Assembly (NCBI GenBank): GCA_964019135.1
Contig: OZ025252.1
Location: forward strand, 6,154,823-6,218,822
DNA length: 64,000 bases
Source of the DNA: Arenicola marina
Lineage: Eukaryota; Annelida; Polychaeta; Arenicolidae
Direction of reading: 5' to 3'
Shown: positions 1 through 12,697 of the stretch, piece by piece
How the letters are laid out: each line of letters starts with the position of its first letter
Numbering within the stretch: position 1 is the stretch's first letter
The notes under the pieces: model-generated
Database searches by the model: none
Seen by the model: only the letters and a program-made list of their open reading frames with translations
Told to the model about the DNA's origin: nothing
Position numbers and translations under genes: made by a program

Positions 1-310
1 AGGTAGGGAAGGGGCGATTATACCACAGAACGCCTCCGTGCGCTGGATTATGGCCTCCGGATGCGGGTTATGGCTCCGTATGCTGGACTAGTGCTCCAAC
101 TAGGCTCCGGGTTATGGCTCCGGGCCCCCGGTATAGCTCCGGACGCAAGTTATGGCTCCGGACCCGTGCTCCGTATGCGAGACTAGTGCTCCAGGCTCCG
201 GGCTATGGCTCCGGGCGCGGGCCATGGCTCTGGGTTATGGCTTCGGGCACGGGCTATGGCTCTCTGCGCGAGATTATGGCTGTCAGTGCTGCCGGACTAT
301 GGCTCCGCGT
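1..310. repeat. Degenerate GC-rich short repeats
   Basis: The string TATGGCTCC and close variants recur every 20-45 bases, mixed with ctggactagtgctcc-like pieces. The repeats are too diverged to give one clean period. No coding signal stands out, and short open frames here simply follow the repeats. Confidence 0.6.
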
Positions 311-625
311 GCGCTGGACAATGGTGAATGTCAAATGTCCCATGACAATTGACGAATTTCTGAGCAACACAAAAGGGCCCGTTTGAACGATAAATAGACA
401 TGACGGGTTGTATGTGTTACATTGCAGCACGTAAGTCAAACTTGTACGTCCTATCACATATATAGGACCCCAGAATCAGGGTTAAATTTCTCCTCGGTGC
501 AGCGGCGGTACCAGCTTTATCAGTGCTTTTGGCTCGAGCGCCCTCTTCCGTCGGGAGAATTTCTGTGAACTGACCTTGAACTTTGTGTCAACAAACCGCT
601 CCAAACCGGGAGAAATGGCTTGATT
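311..625 (+). other. 5' flank and probable 5' UTR of TRAPPC14 homologue
   Basis: This is the stretch between the leading repeats and the first ATG of the TRAPPC14 homologue. No TATA box stands out at a convincing distance. It probably holds the core promoter and 5' UTR, but no transcription start can be fixed from sequence alone. Confidence 0.35.
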
Positions 626-3600
626 ATGGAGAACTTCAACGCGGATTTTTCTGTTTTACTCCCTAGATCGCTGTATAAAGGATTAAACACAAGTCAAAAT
701 CACAATAACAGAAAATTTACTTATGCGGGAGAACCCATTGTCGCTGTATTAAAAGCGACGTACAAGCAATCAAACGCGGTAACTGTAACAGATTCCGCTA
801 TAGAATCAGACTGTTTACATTCTCGGGCGCTTGGCTCGGAGACCCAGCGGGGAGAGACGCTGTCCGACCACGAACATAAAGTGCACACTGGCAACCTTCT
901 CGAAGCATGGAGGTCAAAGATACAGCAATTGGAACCATGTGGTTTCCTGAATTACCCTGAAGATCCTCAGACGACTGCTTCTGTTGGCAACGCTGATGGA
1001 GAGCCGAAAGGGTTGAACAGTGCAGCGAACTGTCTTCCACTGTATCAATGTAGCACATATACAAAATTTAACAGAGTCGTTGTAAGTATGATCACAGGCT
1101 TCTGTGGTATGATTCTGTATAAAGGTCCTGGCACAGGGTAATTCACTGATCTAGTTACGATTGATGGCTTAAGGTAGGGTAATGTTAAAAAAACAGAGGT
1201 ATGTATTGATAGAGTATACCTGTTTATTGTATACATTCCATTATCTGCGCAATATGATGGATCCAAAGTGAATGTTAGAACCTTTTTCAAATTATCCAGG
1301 TGATTTTGTATTGATCGGGCCATCATGACACTGCAAATGTTGAAGCAGTGTGACCTCACTGTTGCATTGTCATAGTAGACAGATTGGTACAAAATCATCC
1401 AGATATGGGAAGATAAGCCTAGAAATAGTCACTTTGGATGAATCATGTCACCCTGAAAACAAAGTATTATTGCTATGAACAGGTACTCCATCCATTTATA
1501 CCACTGTTTTTACATTGCTCTACTATAAACCTTGCTGGTTGTATAACCAACCTAAATAGTGGTTATAAGTCACATTAGCAAAGGAGTCATACAAATAAAT
1601 AGGCTTCAACACATATTGTAACTGATTTCTATGTTTCTATGTTTGTAACAAGGCCTGGCAGTATTTGTATACATGGATTATGAAGAATAGATAATGGGGG
1701 CTTCTCCTGTAAAATAGCAATGAACATGGTCAAGTTTTGTATCAAATAAGAAAATACACAAAGTTACACATATAATCTATATTCTGTATATGACAAATAT
1801 CCTGTATAATGTAGGGAGTTACATAATCATGATAATGAAGGAACTGTTTAAAGCATTGTTTACTGTACACGTAAGTTGTCTTTACCTATAAGCTTAATTA
1901 ACTTATCATACATCAAAAGTAAAACAACCTTTAACTCAAATTTTCAGCCACTTAAACAAAATCTGCATAGGATACTGACATGAAAGGTTGGCATTCACAT
2001 TTAATATAACTGTAACATTTGCTTAAAACTTGTGAATAACAATGATGCAAAATATTACATATATATGTCAACAGCCAGTCAAATTAGGTGACGTGTCATT
2101 TGCTATTGGCCAATCAGATGCAATTTGACTGCCACACTGCTAGCTAACAATGAGATTGGATTATATGCCAGACATAAAAATTTGCATAGTTATGCTACAA
2201 GGAAAGATTAGCATTCACATTGAGCCTATATAACTGTAACATTTTCTTCACATAGAATGGTAAACATGGCAGAAAAAAGATATTTTAGTTTTTTTGCATT
2301 TGCACTAATTAGAGCATCAAATGCAACAAAGTTTTATCCTGCCATGATATGGCGGGAAGCAACTGTTAAATGACACATGATGTGCCTGCATTATGTTTTG
2401 AATAATATAATATAAACCTTATTTTATTTGTTCCAGAACTACCAATGGAAGATTGTAAATTCATGTACAATGGTGTACCCATTGATGCTGCATCCCCATT
2501 ATACCAAGAATGGGCTGGCTGACCTAAAAGATAATCAGTGCCAAATCCTGATTGCTGTCGGTGTCTTGAACGAAGACGTTGTTAGAGATAATGGCAGCCA
2601 ACTCAATGGAACTAGAGACTTGAGCAATCTACGTCCGGAGGAGAAGAGTCCAACAGCCAATTCATCGGCCGAAAATAGATCTAGTCACATGCAAGGATGT
2701 TTGCCAGATGTATCAACCAAACAGTGCTTACAGAATGGAACATTACTTGACTCTTCCGCCGATGAGGCTCAGACACACTCAACGCCTACGTATTTGGAAA
2801 AAGGTTCCTTGGAGGCTCTTCAGCGACGATTTAAGAACGACTTCAAAAGTTGTCTAATACCTGCAGAAGCGAATGCACTGAGAGACCGGACCTTTATACA
2901 TTATGGTATTAATAATCATGAGGATAATCTAAAAAGTCTGTGCTACCTCTTTCATTTAATTTAATTGTCATGCTATTTACTGATTTCTTTTTATAGATCT
3001 CTACCAGTATATAAGTTCCGTGAAATAGAGCTCAAACGATGGTGATGTTGCGTAAAATGTTAGTAGAACTTAGATGTATTTAGATGTATCATATGCCTTA
3101 TAATATTGTAACATCACATTTAATTTGTTAGTGGCCAGCGGATAGTGTGCTAAATATAATGCTACTTACTGTAAGTATTTGTCTAGATGATGTTGTCTGT
3201 TCTACATACCGGTACTATATTCTTTTAGACCAGATGACAGTTTCTTTCCTTTATCTTTTATTACTGTAGACCAGATGACTCTACCGGTGCTGCACCCTCC
3301 CACTTTAGCTGCTAGTCATATATCATCCGATGGGAAACACTATATTAACATCAAAGGTACTTGTAACAATATAGTTTCAAGATTCGTCTGTAATATGTAA
3401 TCCAAAGCCATAACTGCATGCCTTTTATGACAATAGTTACCAACTGTCTTTCCTTATTCATACGCAATGCAGTGTAGGTTAATAATGATGATGCAACTTA
3501 CCGTTTGCTAAAATGCAAAGCAATTCCCTCATAGATAACATTTAAATGAAATACTCGGTTAGTAATTCTTGTGTACATTCTTTTCAGTGAGGAATACAAG

Positions 3601-5813
3601 TTATGATGACATTGAAATAGTGAACTTACAAGTAACCGCTAAGAGTGCAAGGGAGGGACTGGATCCTCAAGATTTTGAGGATTCCCTGTGGTGTGATCCA
3701 CTTCAGCACACAAGGTAGCACGTGACCAGCCAATAGAAGCTCTACAATGCTTACCTTCTTAAAGCGAGATACGCTATATACCGATAATGCTGTATCACTT
3801 CCCAGCAAACACATATGACGCTTTTGTACCGTTTACAAAACTGTTATAACGTAATTTGAACCATTTTAAAACGTTAACAGAACGTTATGTGTTTGCTGGG
3901 TTGCCTGTATGTTAACATAATTTGTATTTTTCAGATATGTTGGATAATGTACTGTATTGGTCACCCCCTCACCGTAGCCCCTTTTGTCCTCATGTTGCTG
4001 TCAATACACGCACACATGTTTGTTGATTGATTTTGTTTCAGTAAAAATGATGCGACCCCGAATCAAGTGGTCGATATGAGACTGATGACGAAATGCCTGC
4101 CGCTGACCTTGTCCAACATGGAGGTCCAGTCCGTTATGTTTGAAATGTTACCCAACAAAGACACCATCGAGTCGTGCAGCAATGAGGTAAGTACTGATTG
4201 TCGGGCAAAAGCTCTCTGTATTATCTGTCTATCCTCGATATCTTCCGCTGTCTGTATTATCAGTCTGTCGATATATGCCACTGTCACTTCACGCTAGGTA
4301 CATTTTCACTTTCAAGTTTCATTTTTACGCTATGTTTGGTTTTGCAGGCCTATATTTTACTATTGAATGTGTCCTGGTCAACACGTGGGAGCCCAGGACC
4401 TGACCTCTCACCTATAACCACGTGCTACAGGTATGTTCCAGTCAAACCGGGGGTAGGGTAGGCCGCACAACGGAAAATAAATTGATACTAATGGACCTCT
4501 CGGTGACTGCTTGGTTTTCGAATCGGCCTTTTTTAATATATTTATTTATCCATTTTCTCACATATTAAAAGACAAGAAATACTGTATGTCAATTGTATTG
4601 CATGTAATTGTCAGTCTGACTATTACTCTGTCCCTCTGTACCATTGTAGGCTGTGTGATATACAGATCAGAAAGCCCGGATTTTCCGTCACTGCTGTTCC
4701 TGAATCCCAGATGATTCAAGCAAAAGAACGGTTAGTAGGAGTATCCCATGCCACATTTAATGTGCGATGTGACAATCGACGTTAACACGGAAGTAGGGAA
4801 GTAGATTTACATAAATTGTTATTTTACACCAGCATAACAAGGTCTGTAATCTTTCCTCTCATTTACACTACACTTGACGATGCATTGTATGATCTACTCT
4901 TTTTCTATTGCCAGGTTTCAGATTAAGTACACCATTAGTAACTCGCTTCAAGATTTCCAACAGTTACGACTTTTGTGGAGTCCAGAAAAAGTTCTACGCG
5001 AGTCGAAAGGTGGGGAACACCTTTGTTTATCAATAAATATGTTAAGGTTTTCTTTGTAATTGCGCGACTACCAATAATGTTATTAATGCCATATAGTCTT
5101 TTCATGTTGTATCGGCCTGAAGCTTGAACGTTACATTCAGTTGTTTAACAGAGTAACTTACACATTTACCCAATAATACTGTGGCTTTACGGTTGTCTCT
5201 TATGGTGAATATTGGTCAACTAGTATGGTGAATATTGGTCAACGATACGAAATGGCAAAGTCTGCATAATGCCATCATGTCTGGTATCTTTGTATGTCTC
5301 TGGACAGAGTTTGATTCCCATGTGATAACTGATGTGATGTTGGGCGTTTCAGCAAAGGAAAACCCGGATTACAGACGCAGCATACAACAAGTGATGACCT
5401 CTGTCGTCTGCCACCAGCCGATTGTTGACCTTGGGTAACAGGCCTTTTTCTTGCACACTTATCTGGTATCGGTTTCCGTAAATGTAAATTTACAGGCATA
5501 GCTCGTGGAATTATGTGGTATAATGTTATAACGTAACATAACGTTTCTTCGCTTACTAATAGTAGATATTGTACGAAGATAAGGTAAGGTAATGGTTTAT
5601 TTCGTACTACTGGCATTTGGCTCATATTACAACATATAAACAAATTATAATATTAACACAACTTAATTAGGAGGACAGATTCGTGAGAACCGATCACGAA
5701 GATTTGTTGCTTGGCGGATGAAGTTTCCCAGTTCTGCTTTTTTCGCTAAGATAAATATTTGTCATACTGTCTGCTTTTTTCGCTAAGATAAATATTTGTC
5801 ATACTGCAATATT

Positions 5814-5868
<55 letters not shown>

Positions 5869-6857
5869 GAAGAAGAATAAAAGACCGTATTGCTTTGTCC
5901 GTAGGCCGTGTCCCCTTGGCAGCAACACGGCGGTGTCTGTGGACTTCCAAGTGCTGGCCCCTGGGGTGTACGAGGTATGGACGTCATGCGAACCTTGCTC
6001 CTCCTCCTTGTTGTTACCAGGAGTTCGTCAGATAATACAAATACGTTGTACAACTCGAATTGTTCATAATGTCCTCAAGCCGTGATATAAGTCGCTTAGC
6101 TAATCGTTTGGTTAGGATTGTAACTTCTGTGTATGATAATTTTAGTCGACCATCGTTGTCAATCAGAGGTTAACAAGTCAGAAGTAGACTGCTGTCCTTC
6201 GCAAGGGGCCGGTATAGCTGGTTTCTCCAGGTGGATGCGTCTAATCACCATTGCTGTATAAACGTACTTGTTGCATCAATCACTGCCCTGTTAATGTATT
6301 GCATCATTCATCTGTCTCTTGGGCAGCTTGGACAACATATGAAACTCAACCTTCAATACGTCTCGAATGCAGTGGCTCCGATCACTTCAAACAGCGCGTC
6401 GTATGCCTTTAAGCCGGCGTACGGGCGGGAGCGACGGGGGAGCACCACGTCTGTCCGCAGCATGCCGGCCGGGCCTCTCAGTGCCAACGGCGCCGCCGCC
6501 GCGCGCTCACCCTCGCAACCACAGCAACCGCGCCTCTTCGGAACGCCGCAGTTCTCGCGCAAGAGCGCCTCGTTGTCGCCGGTGTCGCTAGGTGGCGGGA
6601 TGGAGAGCCCGTCGGCCCACGAGAGGCCGCCGCTGGAGGCTCAACATGGCGACGGGGGCAGCGGCGGGTTCTCCCTGAGCGCGCCCACCCAGAGGCCGAG
6701 CTTGGGGTCCGATGGCAGGGCAAGGAGTATCGGCTCCTGCTCAGCCTCCACCCTGGGCAGCCCCACGAGGGGGGGTGGCCACAACCCAGAGCCGATGTCG
6801 TCCGCCCAGTCCCCAGTCTACCAGGTGTACACAGGAAGCTTGCAGGGCTCAAGGTAG
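626..6857 (+). CDS. TRAPPC14: TRAPPC14 (MAP11, C7orf43) homologue, 11 exons, complete
   Basis: Exons: 626-1081, 2437-2905, 3270-3356, 3588-3714, 4042-4186, 4348-4430, 4650-4730, 4915-5009, 5353-5434, 5905-5974, 6327-6857. All introns are GT-AG, the phases agree, and the product is 741 aa. The ATG at 626 gives MENFNADFSVLLPRS, which aligns with the start of the vertebrate protein. An in-frame TTG lies just upstream at 620. Diagnostic blocks are RFQIKYTISNSLQDFQQLRL (exons 7-8), MTSVVCHQPIVDLG (exon 9), SVDFQVLAPGVYE (exon 10) and GQHMKLNLQY (start of exon 11), in the vertebrate order. The last ~160 residues are Ser/Pro/Gly-rich and probably disordered. Vertebrate TRAPPC14 is a metazoan-specific TRAPPII-associated subunit that binds microtubules and helps deliver Rabin8 for ciliogenesis; that function is inferred here by homology. 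The protein is longer than the ~580 aa human one, mainly in exon 2 and the tail. No tandem arrays lie in its introns. Confidence 0.93.
3801..3900. mobile_element. 100-bp MITE-like hairpin in TRAPPC14 intron 4
   Basis: Exactly 100 bp bounded by perfect 14-bp inverted ends, cccagcaaacacat and atgtgtttgctggg. The interior is rich in AACGTT-like motifs and partly self-complementary. It lies between exons 4 and 5. The flanks suggest only a very short target duplication (tt), so the superfamily is unclear. Confidence 0.65.
5812..5870. repeat. (TAA)n microsatellite in TRAPPC14 intron 9
   Basis: About 17 uninterrupted taa units followed by gaagaagaataa. The array ends about 35 bases before the acceptor of exon 10 at 5905. 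Just upstream, a 37-base stretch (ctgctttttt...catactg) is present twice in tandem at about 5734-5807. Confidence 0.9.
6185..6326 (+). repeat. Dispersed repeat copy 1, ending at the exon 11 acceptor
   Basis: This segment of intron 10 is clearly similar to 7755-7892. Shared blocks include gactgctgtc, ttcgcaag, caggtggatgcgtc, caatcact and cctgttaatgta. The similarity runs through the pyrimidine tract tctcttgggca of the real acceptor, where this copy ends in AG and the other reads AC. Confidence 0.75.
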
Positions 6858-6897
6858 CTTGGTGGCGGCAATGTATTATTAGGGTGCCTTGCATGTA

Positions 6898-6950
6898 AAT
6901 AAATCATCGAGGTAGTCGTTAAGAGGTGTTGATAACCTCGTTAAAATAAA
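6898..6950 (+). terminator. Candidate polyadenylation signals of TRAPPC14
   Basis: Two AATAAA hexamers lie at 6898-6903 and 6945-6950, 41 and 88 bases after the stop codon ending at 6857. This position suits a short 3' UTR. Cleavage sites were not determined. Confidence 0.6.
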
Positions 6951-7754
6951 TGAAGTTTAGACAACAAAAACATGTAAATAAGTCATGGAACGCTACTAAA
7001 AGTCATATTTGTTAAACCTAGTTCACTTTTTTTGAGAATGCTCGAGAAATTCACTTTACATGACCGCTCAATTCTGCCTGCAGAAATAACGCTTAAAACC
7101 GATCACTAGCAATTAAAGTTTACATGTCATTGGCGATCCGTCTTCACGAGATCAATCTTGACGATAATGGCTATCAATGTTGATCTTTCGTTGAAGGAAT
7201 GCCAGTATGGGATCTATCAGCAGTGTCGGCAAGACCAACCATGTGACCCCGCAGCAGGTCCTCAAGAGGAACGCTCAAGTCTTCATCACCGACTGATCTG
7301 TCTCGCCACTGTATTACAATCTGTCTCGCCACTGTACCAAGCGTCCCGTCTCACAAATACGTTTCACCGTAGAACGCTCGTCGCGTAGAACCCAGAGTTA
7401 ATGGTACGTGGGTCGTTGGTAGTACACGCTATGCAATTGGTCTTAATATCATGTGTGTTACGTGAGGTTTTGATGTGTACGTACGTAGATTAATCTCGTC
7501 TTTTTAACAATTTTGTGATAACTTGATGTAGCTCACATACAAGCAGTGTTTTGAAAGACCCACATCCATAGTGCCTTTCGCAGATGAATGACGTCACAAT
7601 GGCCGTTGTCCTTGACAAACGCTATATGTTGGCCCAGCACTGGCTTGGGAGAGCTGTGTGACGCATGGCGTGCGTCTATTGGGATCTCCGTCGCCGACTT
7701 AGTGTAGTGACTTAGTATCTGAAGTACGTCACTGAAAGCTTGGGACGCAAATAG
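6951..7754. other. Intergenic, no gene seen
   Basis: Unique-looking sequence 3' of TRAPPC14. Short open frames lack splice context or recognisable protein similarity. Confidence 0.5.
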
Positions 7755-7892
7755 ATGGACTGCTGTCGTTCGCAAGGGCACAGTGATAGCTGGCTTCACC
7801 AGGTGGATGCGTCCGCCCTCTACTGTTGTATGAACGTTCTTGTTGCAACAATCACTATCCTGTTAATGTAGTAAATCCTTTGTCTCTTGGGC
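7755..7892 (+). repeat. Dispersed repeat copy 2, similar to TRAPPC14 intron 10
   Basis: Same orientation as 6185-6326, from gactgctgtcgttcgcaag to tgtctcttgggcac. It corresponds to the 3' end of intron 10 without exon 11. Either this is a small duplication of the intron end, or both are copies of one dispersed element that supplied the acceptor. Confidence 0.7.
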
Positions 7893-8934
7893 ACATGGTA
7901 GGTGCGTATCTTATATACCATATACAGATATATCATGCAATAAGCTTTTTGGGCAATGTTTAACGTTATTTGCCGGTGAGCAGGATGTGTACACGTTGCT
8001 AAAACATTGAAATGTACACTGCATGTAGGAGTGCTGCATACACTGTGAACTGGATTCACTATATTTGTTGGTATATCAGTGATACTTTTCCTATTGTTAT
8101 TGTTGTGTTTTCAGCTTCGTGAACTGCATTCGCTTTGTTGAGTTGGTAGATTATTGAAACCGGTTCCCCCGTAAACCTGGGTAAATCCGTTATCCTGTAC
8201 CCACTGTGTGTCCGTGTGGCCTGTTGTTTATAGAGATGTAAGTGGCCAGCGATATATGGTCGGTGTTCACGCCTTGCTGGGATGTACTAATGGCGCTAAG
8301 ATATGTGCAGGTCATTTAGATTTGTTTTACTGATATATGTTTTTAATACATGTGTTATATGCGTTATTTGGAACTGTTCACTCGTGTTTTCACCATCACT
8401 GTGTGCTTTCACCCTCACTGTGTGCTTTCAAGATGTAAACAGCTGTCTAGTCTATTTGATATGATGTATTGTTGATTTCACTCCGCTTTTGGAGATCGCG
8501 CAGTATAGGTGGCGACAGTATAAGTCCGGGCTTCCATTGGTCCTGGGACGAGAGACGTAAACAGGCCAGGGCCGTAAGTTCGAAACGGCCGGGGCAAAAT
8601 ACTTCGCCCTAGAATAGGACATTAGCACAGAGCGGGGCGAAATATTGGACCCCCGCCGTTCGAACTAGACCTCTATGGAGCTAGATGTGCATTTCATATC
8701 TCTTGTCGCGGTCCTTTAAGATTAAGTGTTAAGTTTGAGTTCAGATGTAAGTAGACGAACCCTGGAGGTCGCCGTGTTGGAAATATACAAGTATATATAG
8801 ATGCAATATTTGCGCAGCTGGAAACTTTTTTTCTTTTTATTTTACATTTATTGTGAAGAGTCCTCCTTTCAGCTTGAGAGAGTAGCGAGACGACTAAACT
8901 TGAATAATTGGATTTACCTTGATCACCAGGTCTG
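7893..8934. other. Intergenic, no gene seen
   Basis: Mixed-composition DNA with no convincing exon, RNA gene or mobile-element terminus. It contains a tandem doublet of gtgtgctttcaccctcactg-like sequence near 8390-8430. Confidence 0.45.
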
Positions 8935-9050
8935 TTTCACGAACAGAGTTTCGCCGGCTACGGGGCTTAGTCGACAAAAATCGCCCTTCATTTACATGGT
9001 AACTATATAGTCGACTAAGCTCGGTAGTAGGCTAAACTGCGTTCGTGAAA
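8935..9050. repeat. 116-bp inverted repeat
   Basis: The ends TTTCACGAAC and GTTCGTGAAA are perfect complements. Internal GCTTAGTCGAC (8965) pairs with GTCGACTAAGC (9010). The arms are about 40 nt with mismatches around a short loop. This could be a small foldback element. It sits directly before the next tandem array. Confidence 0.7.
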
Positions 9051-9052
9051 TC

Positions 9053-9725
9053 CGCCACAGTTTTTATGGTTATGGTATACTGACCACCAGTTTGTATGGC
9101 TATGTCTCGCTGTGGCGTACTGATCCCCAGTTTGTATGGTTATGGTATACTGACCACCAGTTTGTATGGCTATGTCTCGCTGTGGCGTACTGATCCCCAG
9201 TTTGTATGGCTATGTCTCGCTATGGCGTACTGATCCCCAGTTTGTATGGTTCTGGTATACTGACCACCAGTTTGTGTGGCTATGTCTCGCTATGGTTTAC
9301 TGATCACTAGTTTGTATGTTATAGTTTACTGATCACCACTTTGTATGGCTGTATCGCTGTGGCATACTGATCCCCAGTTTGTATGGCTATGTAACGCTAT
9401 GGTATACTGATCCCCAGTTGGTATCGCTGTGGTATACTGATCACCAGTTTGTATGGCTATGTAACGCTATGGTATACTGATCCCCAGTTTGTATCGCTGT
9501 GGTATACTGATCACCAGTTTGTATAGCTAGGTCTCGCTACGGTATAGTGATCACTAGTTTGTATGCTAGGGTATACTGATCACCAGTTTGTATGGCTAGG
9601 TTTCGCTACGGTGTACTGATCGCTAGTTTGTATAGCTAGGTCTCGCTGCCGTGGAGTGATCACTAGTTTGTATCGATATGGTATACGGATCACCAGTTTG
9701 TATCGCTCCCGCTTTGGTATTCTGA
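9053..9725. repeat. Degenerate minisatellite, CAGTTTGTATGGCTATG core
   Basis: Units of roughly 35-70 bases built from cagtttgtatggctatg, a ctcgctatgg block and tatactgatcac. Early units are longer and more regular. Later ones are shorter and more diverged, indicating an old array. Confidence 0.8.
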
Positions 9726-10280
9726 CAGTCGCATTATAGTATGAATGATATTTGAGCAGTTTCATGACAGTCAGAGAGGTAAGAACTGGTTATCGTGTAG
9801 CTCTATTAACCGTAGTCCTTAGAAAACAGTATTAACTAACTTTACTGAAGTTCTGCACTGCTGCTATATTATTTTTTTGCACTACTGCATTTTGGTTTTA
9901 GCAATGCACCCTGTGTCTTGTTCATGCGTTTCACTTGCTGCCTATTTTATTGTTACTATACGAGTCTGTATTTAGTCACCGACTGGCCATAAATAAAGGT
10001 GATGCAATGAATAGTGCCCGGAGAACTCCACGTGGGCCTCCACGTACCGTGTTAGTTCACCAACAAATTAAGGTAAAACCGATATGTAACTGAAGCAAAA
10101 GAGGAAAACATTAATTTATTTTCGCATATTGACAATTTATATACAGAACGTAAAGATACGGAAATACGGACACAATGTACAAACAATTCCGTCATCTAAA
10201 TAATTGACTTTTTTCCTTCAATGCAAGGTCAATCTCAAATCCAAATAACCAACAAACGTCGCCCTCAAGTCACCACCACA
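9726..10280. other. Intergenic, no gene seen
   Basis: AT-rich unique DNA between two arrays. An AATAAA occurs near 9992 but no coding region leads into it. Confidence 0.45.
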
Positions 10281-11310
10281 GACCAGGCACGCCTCACGAG
10301 GCGTGGCACACGAGGCGTGGCACACGAGGCGTGGCCACCACAGACCCGGCGTGGCACACGAGACGTGGCCACCACAAACCAGGCGTGGCACACGAGGCGT
10401 GGCCACCACACACCAGGAGTGGCACACGAGGCGTGGCCACCACAGACCAGGCGTGGCACAAGAGGCGTGGCCACCTCAAACCCGGCGTGGCACACGAGGC
10501 GTGGCCACCACAGACCAGGCGTGGCACAAGAGGCGTGGCCACCTCAAACCCGGCGTGGCACACGAGGCGTGGCCACCACAGACCAGGCGTGGCACACGAG
10601 GCGTGGCCACCACAGACCAGGCGTGGCACACGAGGCGTGGCCACCACAGACCAGGCGTGGCACACGAGGCGTGGCCACCACAAACCAGGCGTGGCCACCA
10701 CAGACCAGGCGTGGCACAAGAGGCGTGGCCACCACAGAGCAGGCGTGGCACACGAGGCGTGGCCACCACAAACCAGGCGTGGCACACGAGGCGTGGCCAC
10801 CACAGACCAGGCGTGGCACACGAGGCGTGGCCACCACAAACCAGGTGTGGCACACGAGGCGTGGCCACCACAAACCAGGCGTGACACACGAGGCGTGGCC
10901 ACCACAGACCAGTCGTGGCACACGAGGCGTGGCCACCACAGACCAGGCGTGGCACACGAGGCGTGGCCACCACAAACCAGGCGTGGCCACCACAGACCAG
11001 GCGTGGCACAAGAGGCGTGGCCACCTCAAACCCGGCGTGGCACACGAGGCGTGGCCACCACAGACCAGGCGTGGCCACCACAGACCCGGCGTGGCACACG
11101 AGGCGTGGCCACCAGACCCGGTGTGGCACACGAGGCGTGGCCACCACAGACCCGGCGTGGCACACGAGGCGTGGCCACCACAGACCCGGCGTGGCACACG
11201 AGGCGTGGCCACCACAGACCCGGTGTGGCACACGAGGCGTGGCCACCACAGACCAGGCGTGGCACACGAGGCGTGGCCACCACAGACCCGGTGTGGCACG
11301 AGCCGTGGAC
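10281..11310. repeat. 34-bp minisatellite, GTGGCACACGAGGCGTGGCC core
   Basis: About 30 units of 34 bp containing GTGGCACACGAGGCGTGG plus a ccaccacagaccaggc half. Some units drop the first half, leaving gcgtggccaccacagaccag dimers. Because 34 is not a multiple of 3 and stops are rare, long frames stay open on both strands (a 412-codon one on +). These follow from composition and are not evidence of a gene. It is not attached to any exon I can see. Confidence 0.9.
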
Positions 11311-11573
11311 ACTGCGCAAGAGAAGACCTCCAACGGGCAAATGAAGTGTTTTCATTACTTAACAAATTAATATCCTGTTCCTTAGACTTAACACGACGAA
11401 TGTATCTAAACATTGGAAGCCTTGAAGTCGAGAGACAAGCCACTTACAGGATGAAATAAATAATCTTTAATGCGCCGATTATGGAAGTGTTGCGCCAACT
11501 AAAGGCCACAATATCTGTAGATGCGGTATCCACAGCTAACGACATAGAAACACTTGCCTCAGGGCCTTACAAC

Positions 11574-11772
11574 AGCTGGACTTAAAGCCTTCGTGACAAC
11601 AGGCATTCCTTAAAGCCTTCGTGGCAACAGACCTGGCAGCTCTTAAGCCTTCGTGACAACAGACCTGGCAGCTCTTAAAGCCTTCGTGACAACAGACCTG
11701 GCAGCCCTTAAAGCCTTCGCGACAACAGACCTGGCAGCCCTTGAAGCCTTCGTGACAACAGACCTGGCAATA
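11574..11772. repeat. 31-bp tandem repeat, about 5-6 copies
   Basis: Units contain AAAGCCTTCGTGACAACAG followed by acctggcagc and a few variable bases. The first two copies are partial. Confidence 0.85.
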
Positions 11773-12697
11773 CAGCGCCATATGGGAACAGCAGTGGTTT
11801 ATACAGACACAGTGGAAATTCGGAATCTAAAAGTACTTCGCTTAGGGTTTTTTAAGACTGACATCAACACCCAACTACATCAGCCCACCACATTTTCAAA
11901 TTGTTTGCCCACTGTCCGGTCTGGTCTGGCCTACTTTCCACGTGCTGGAAGACATCCGTTGTCGAGCTGTTTGATCGGCAATCCGGCCAAACTACCGGCA
12001 CACTTGTTCAAATAGTCGCGAAGGATAATGAGACAAAACCCAAGTCGGACCCGTGGCAGTGTAGACGGGGTGCCCAGTAAAGGCAAACACGCGAGCTGAA
12101 CACTTACACATTAGCAAGATCAGCGGTACTCGAAGCTACTATATAGATGTACAGCATAGTATAACGGGTATCATTAATATAACGAACGGCTTATTCCATA
12201 AACGGACACAGTAGGATCATCCCTCGCCGATTACTCGGGACTTTAAACCTTCCTTGCGTGAGTACTGTTAACACAGTCGGGAATTTTTGTACCCCGAAGA
12301 CAGTATCACCATCCCTAGTGAGATAATATTAAGAAAAGCCTACGTCAAGAAAGATTGTAATAAGGGGATATTTACGGGATGAAGGGATATTCACGGATAA
12401 ATAGTTAACATGACTATAATGTATCACTTTCTGCACCGGTTGGACTTGCCGACCACTGGTTTCAGCCCCGGCACGCCTGTGCTGTAACCAGGCAATGTCA
12501 ACCTTTGAATGGTTGGTTGCCGTACGTCGTCAGGGATTCACATGGTGACAGCCCATGTCATTTTCAAGCAGCGTTGATGCTGTGCTGGATAAGCTTGGAA
12601 GCCCTGCAGAGCCAGGGCCGGAGGGGGGGGGGGGGGGTGAGGGTGAGGGTGAGGTCGGGCACGAGGCGTGGACGAGTACTGCGGTCACGTGGTCAGT
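11773..12697 (-). other. 3' flank of eIF5, probably including its 3' UTR
   Basis: DNA immediately 3' of the eIF5 stop codon on the minus strand. A run of guanines lies at about 12624-12637. No canonical AATAAA on the minus strand is close to the stop, so the transcript end is unknown. Confidence 0.35.

Noticed and set aside
10221..11459. Long open frames on both strands over the 34-bp array, up to 412 codons
   Set aside because: Several frames stay open because the unit lacks stops; the translations are pure repeats, there is no splice context and no known family. Composition effect.
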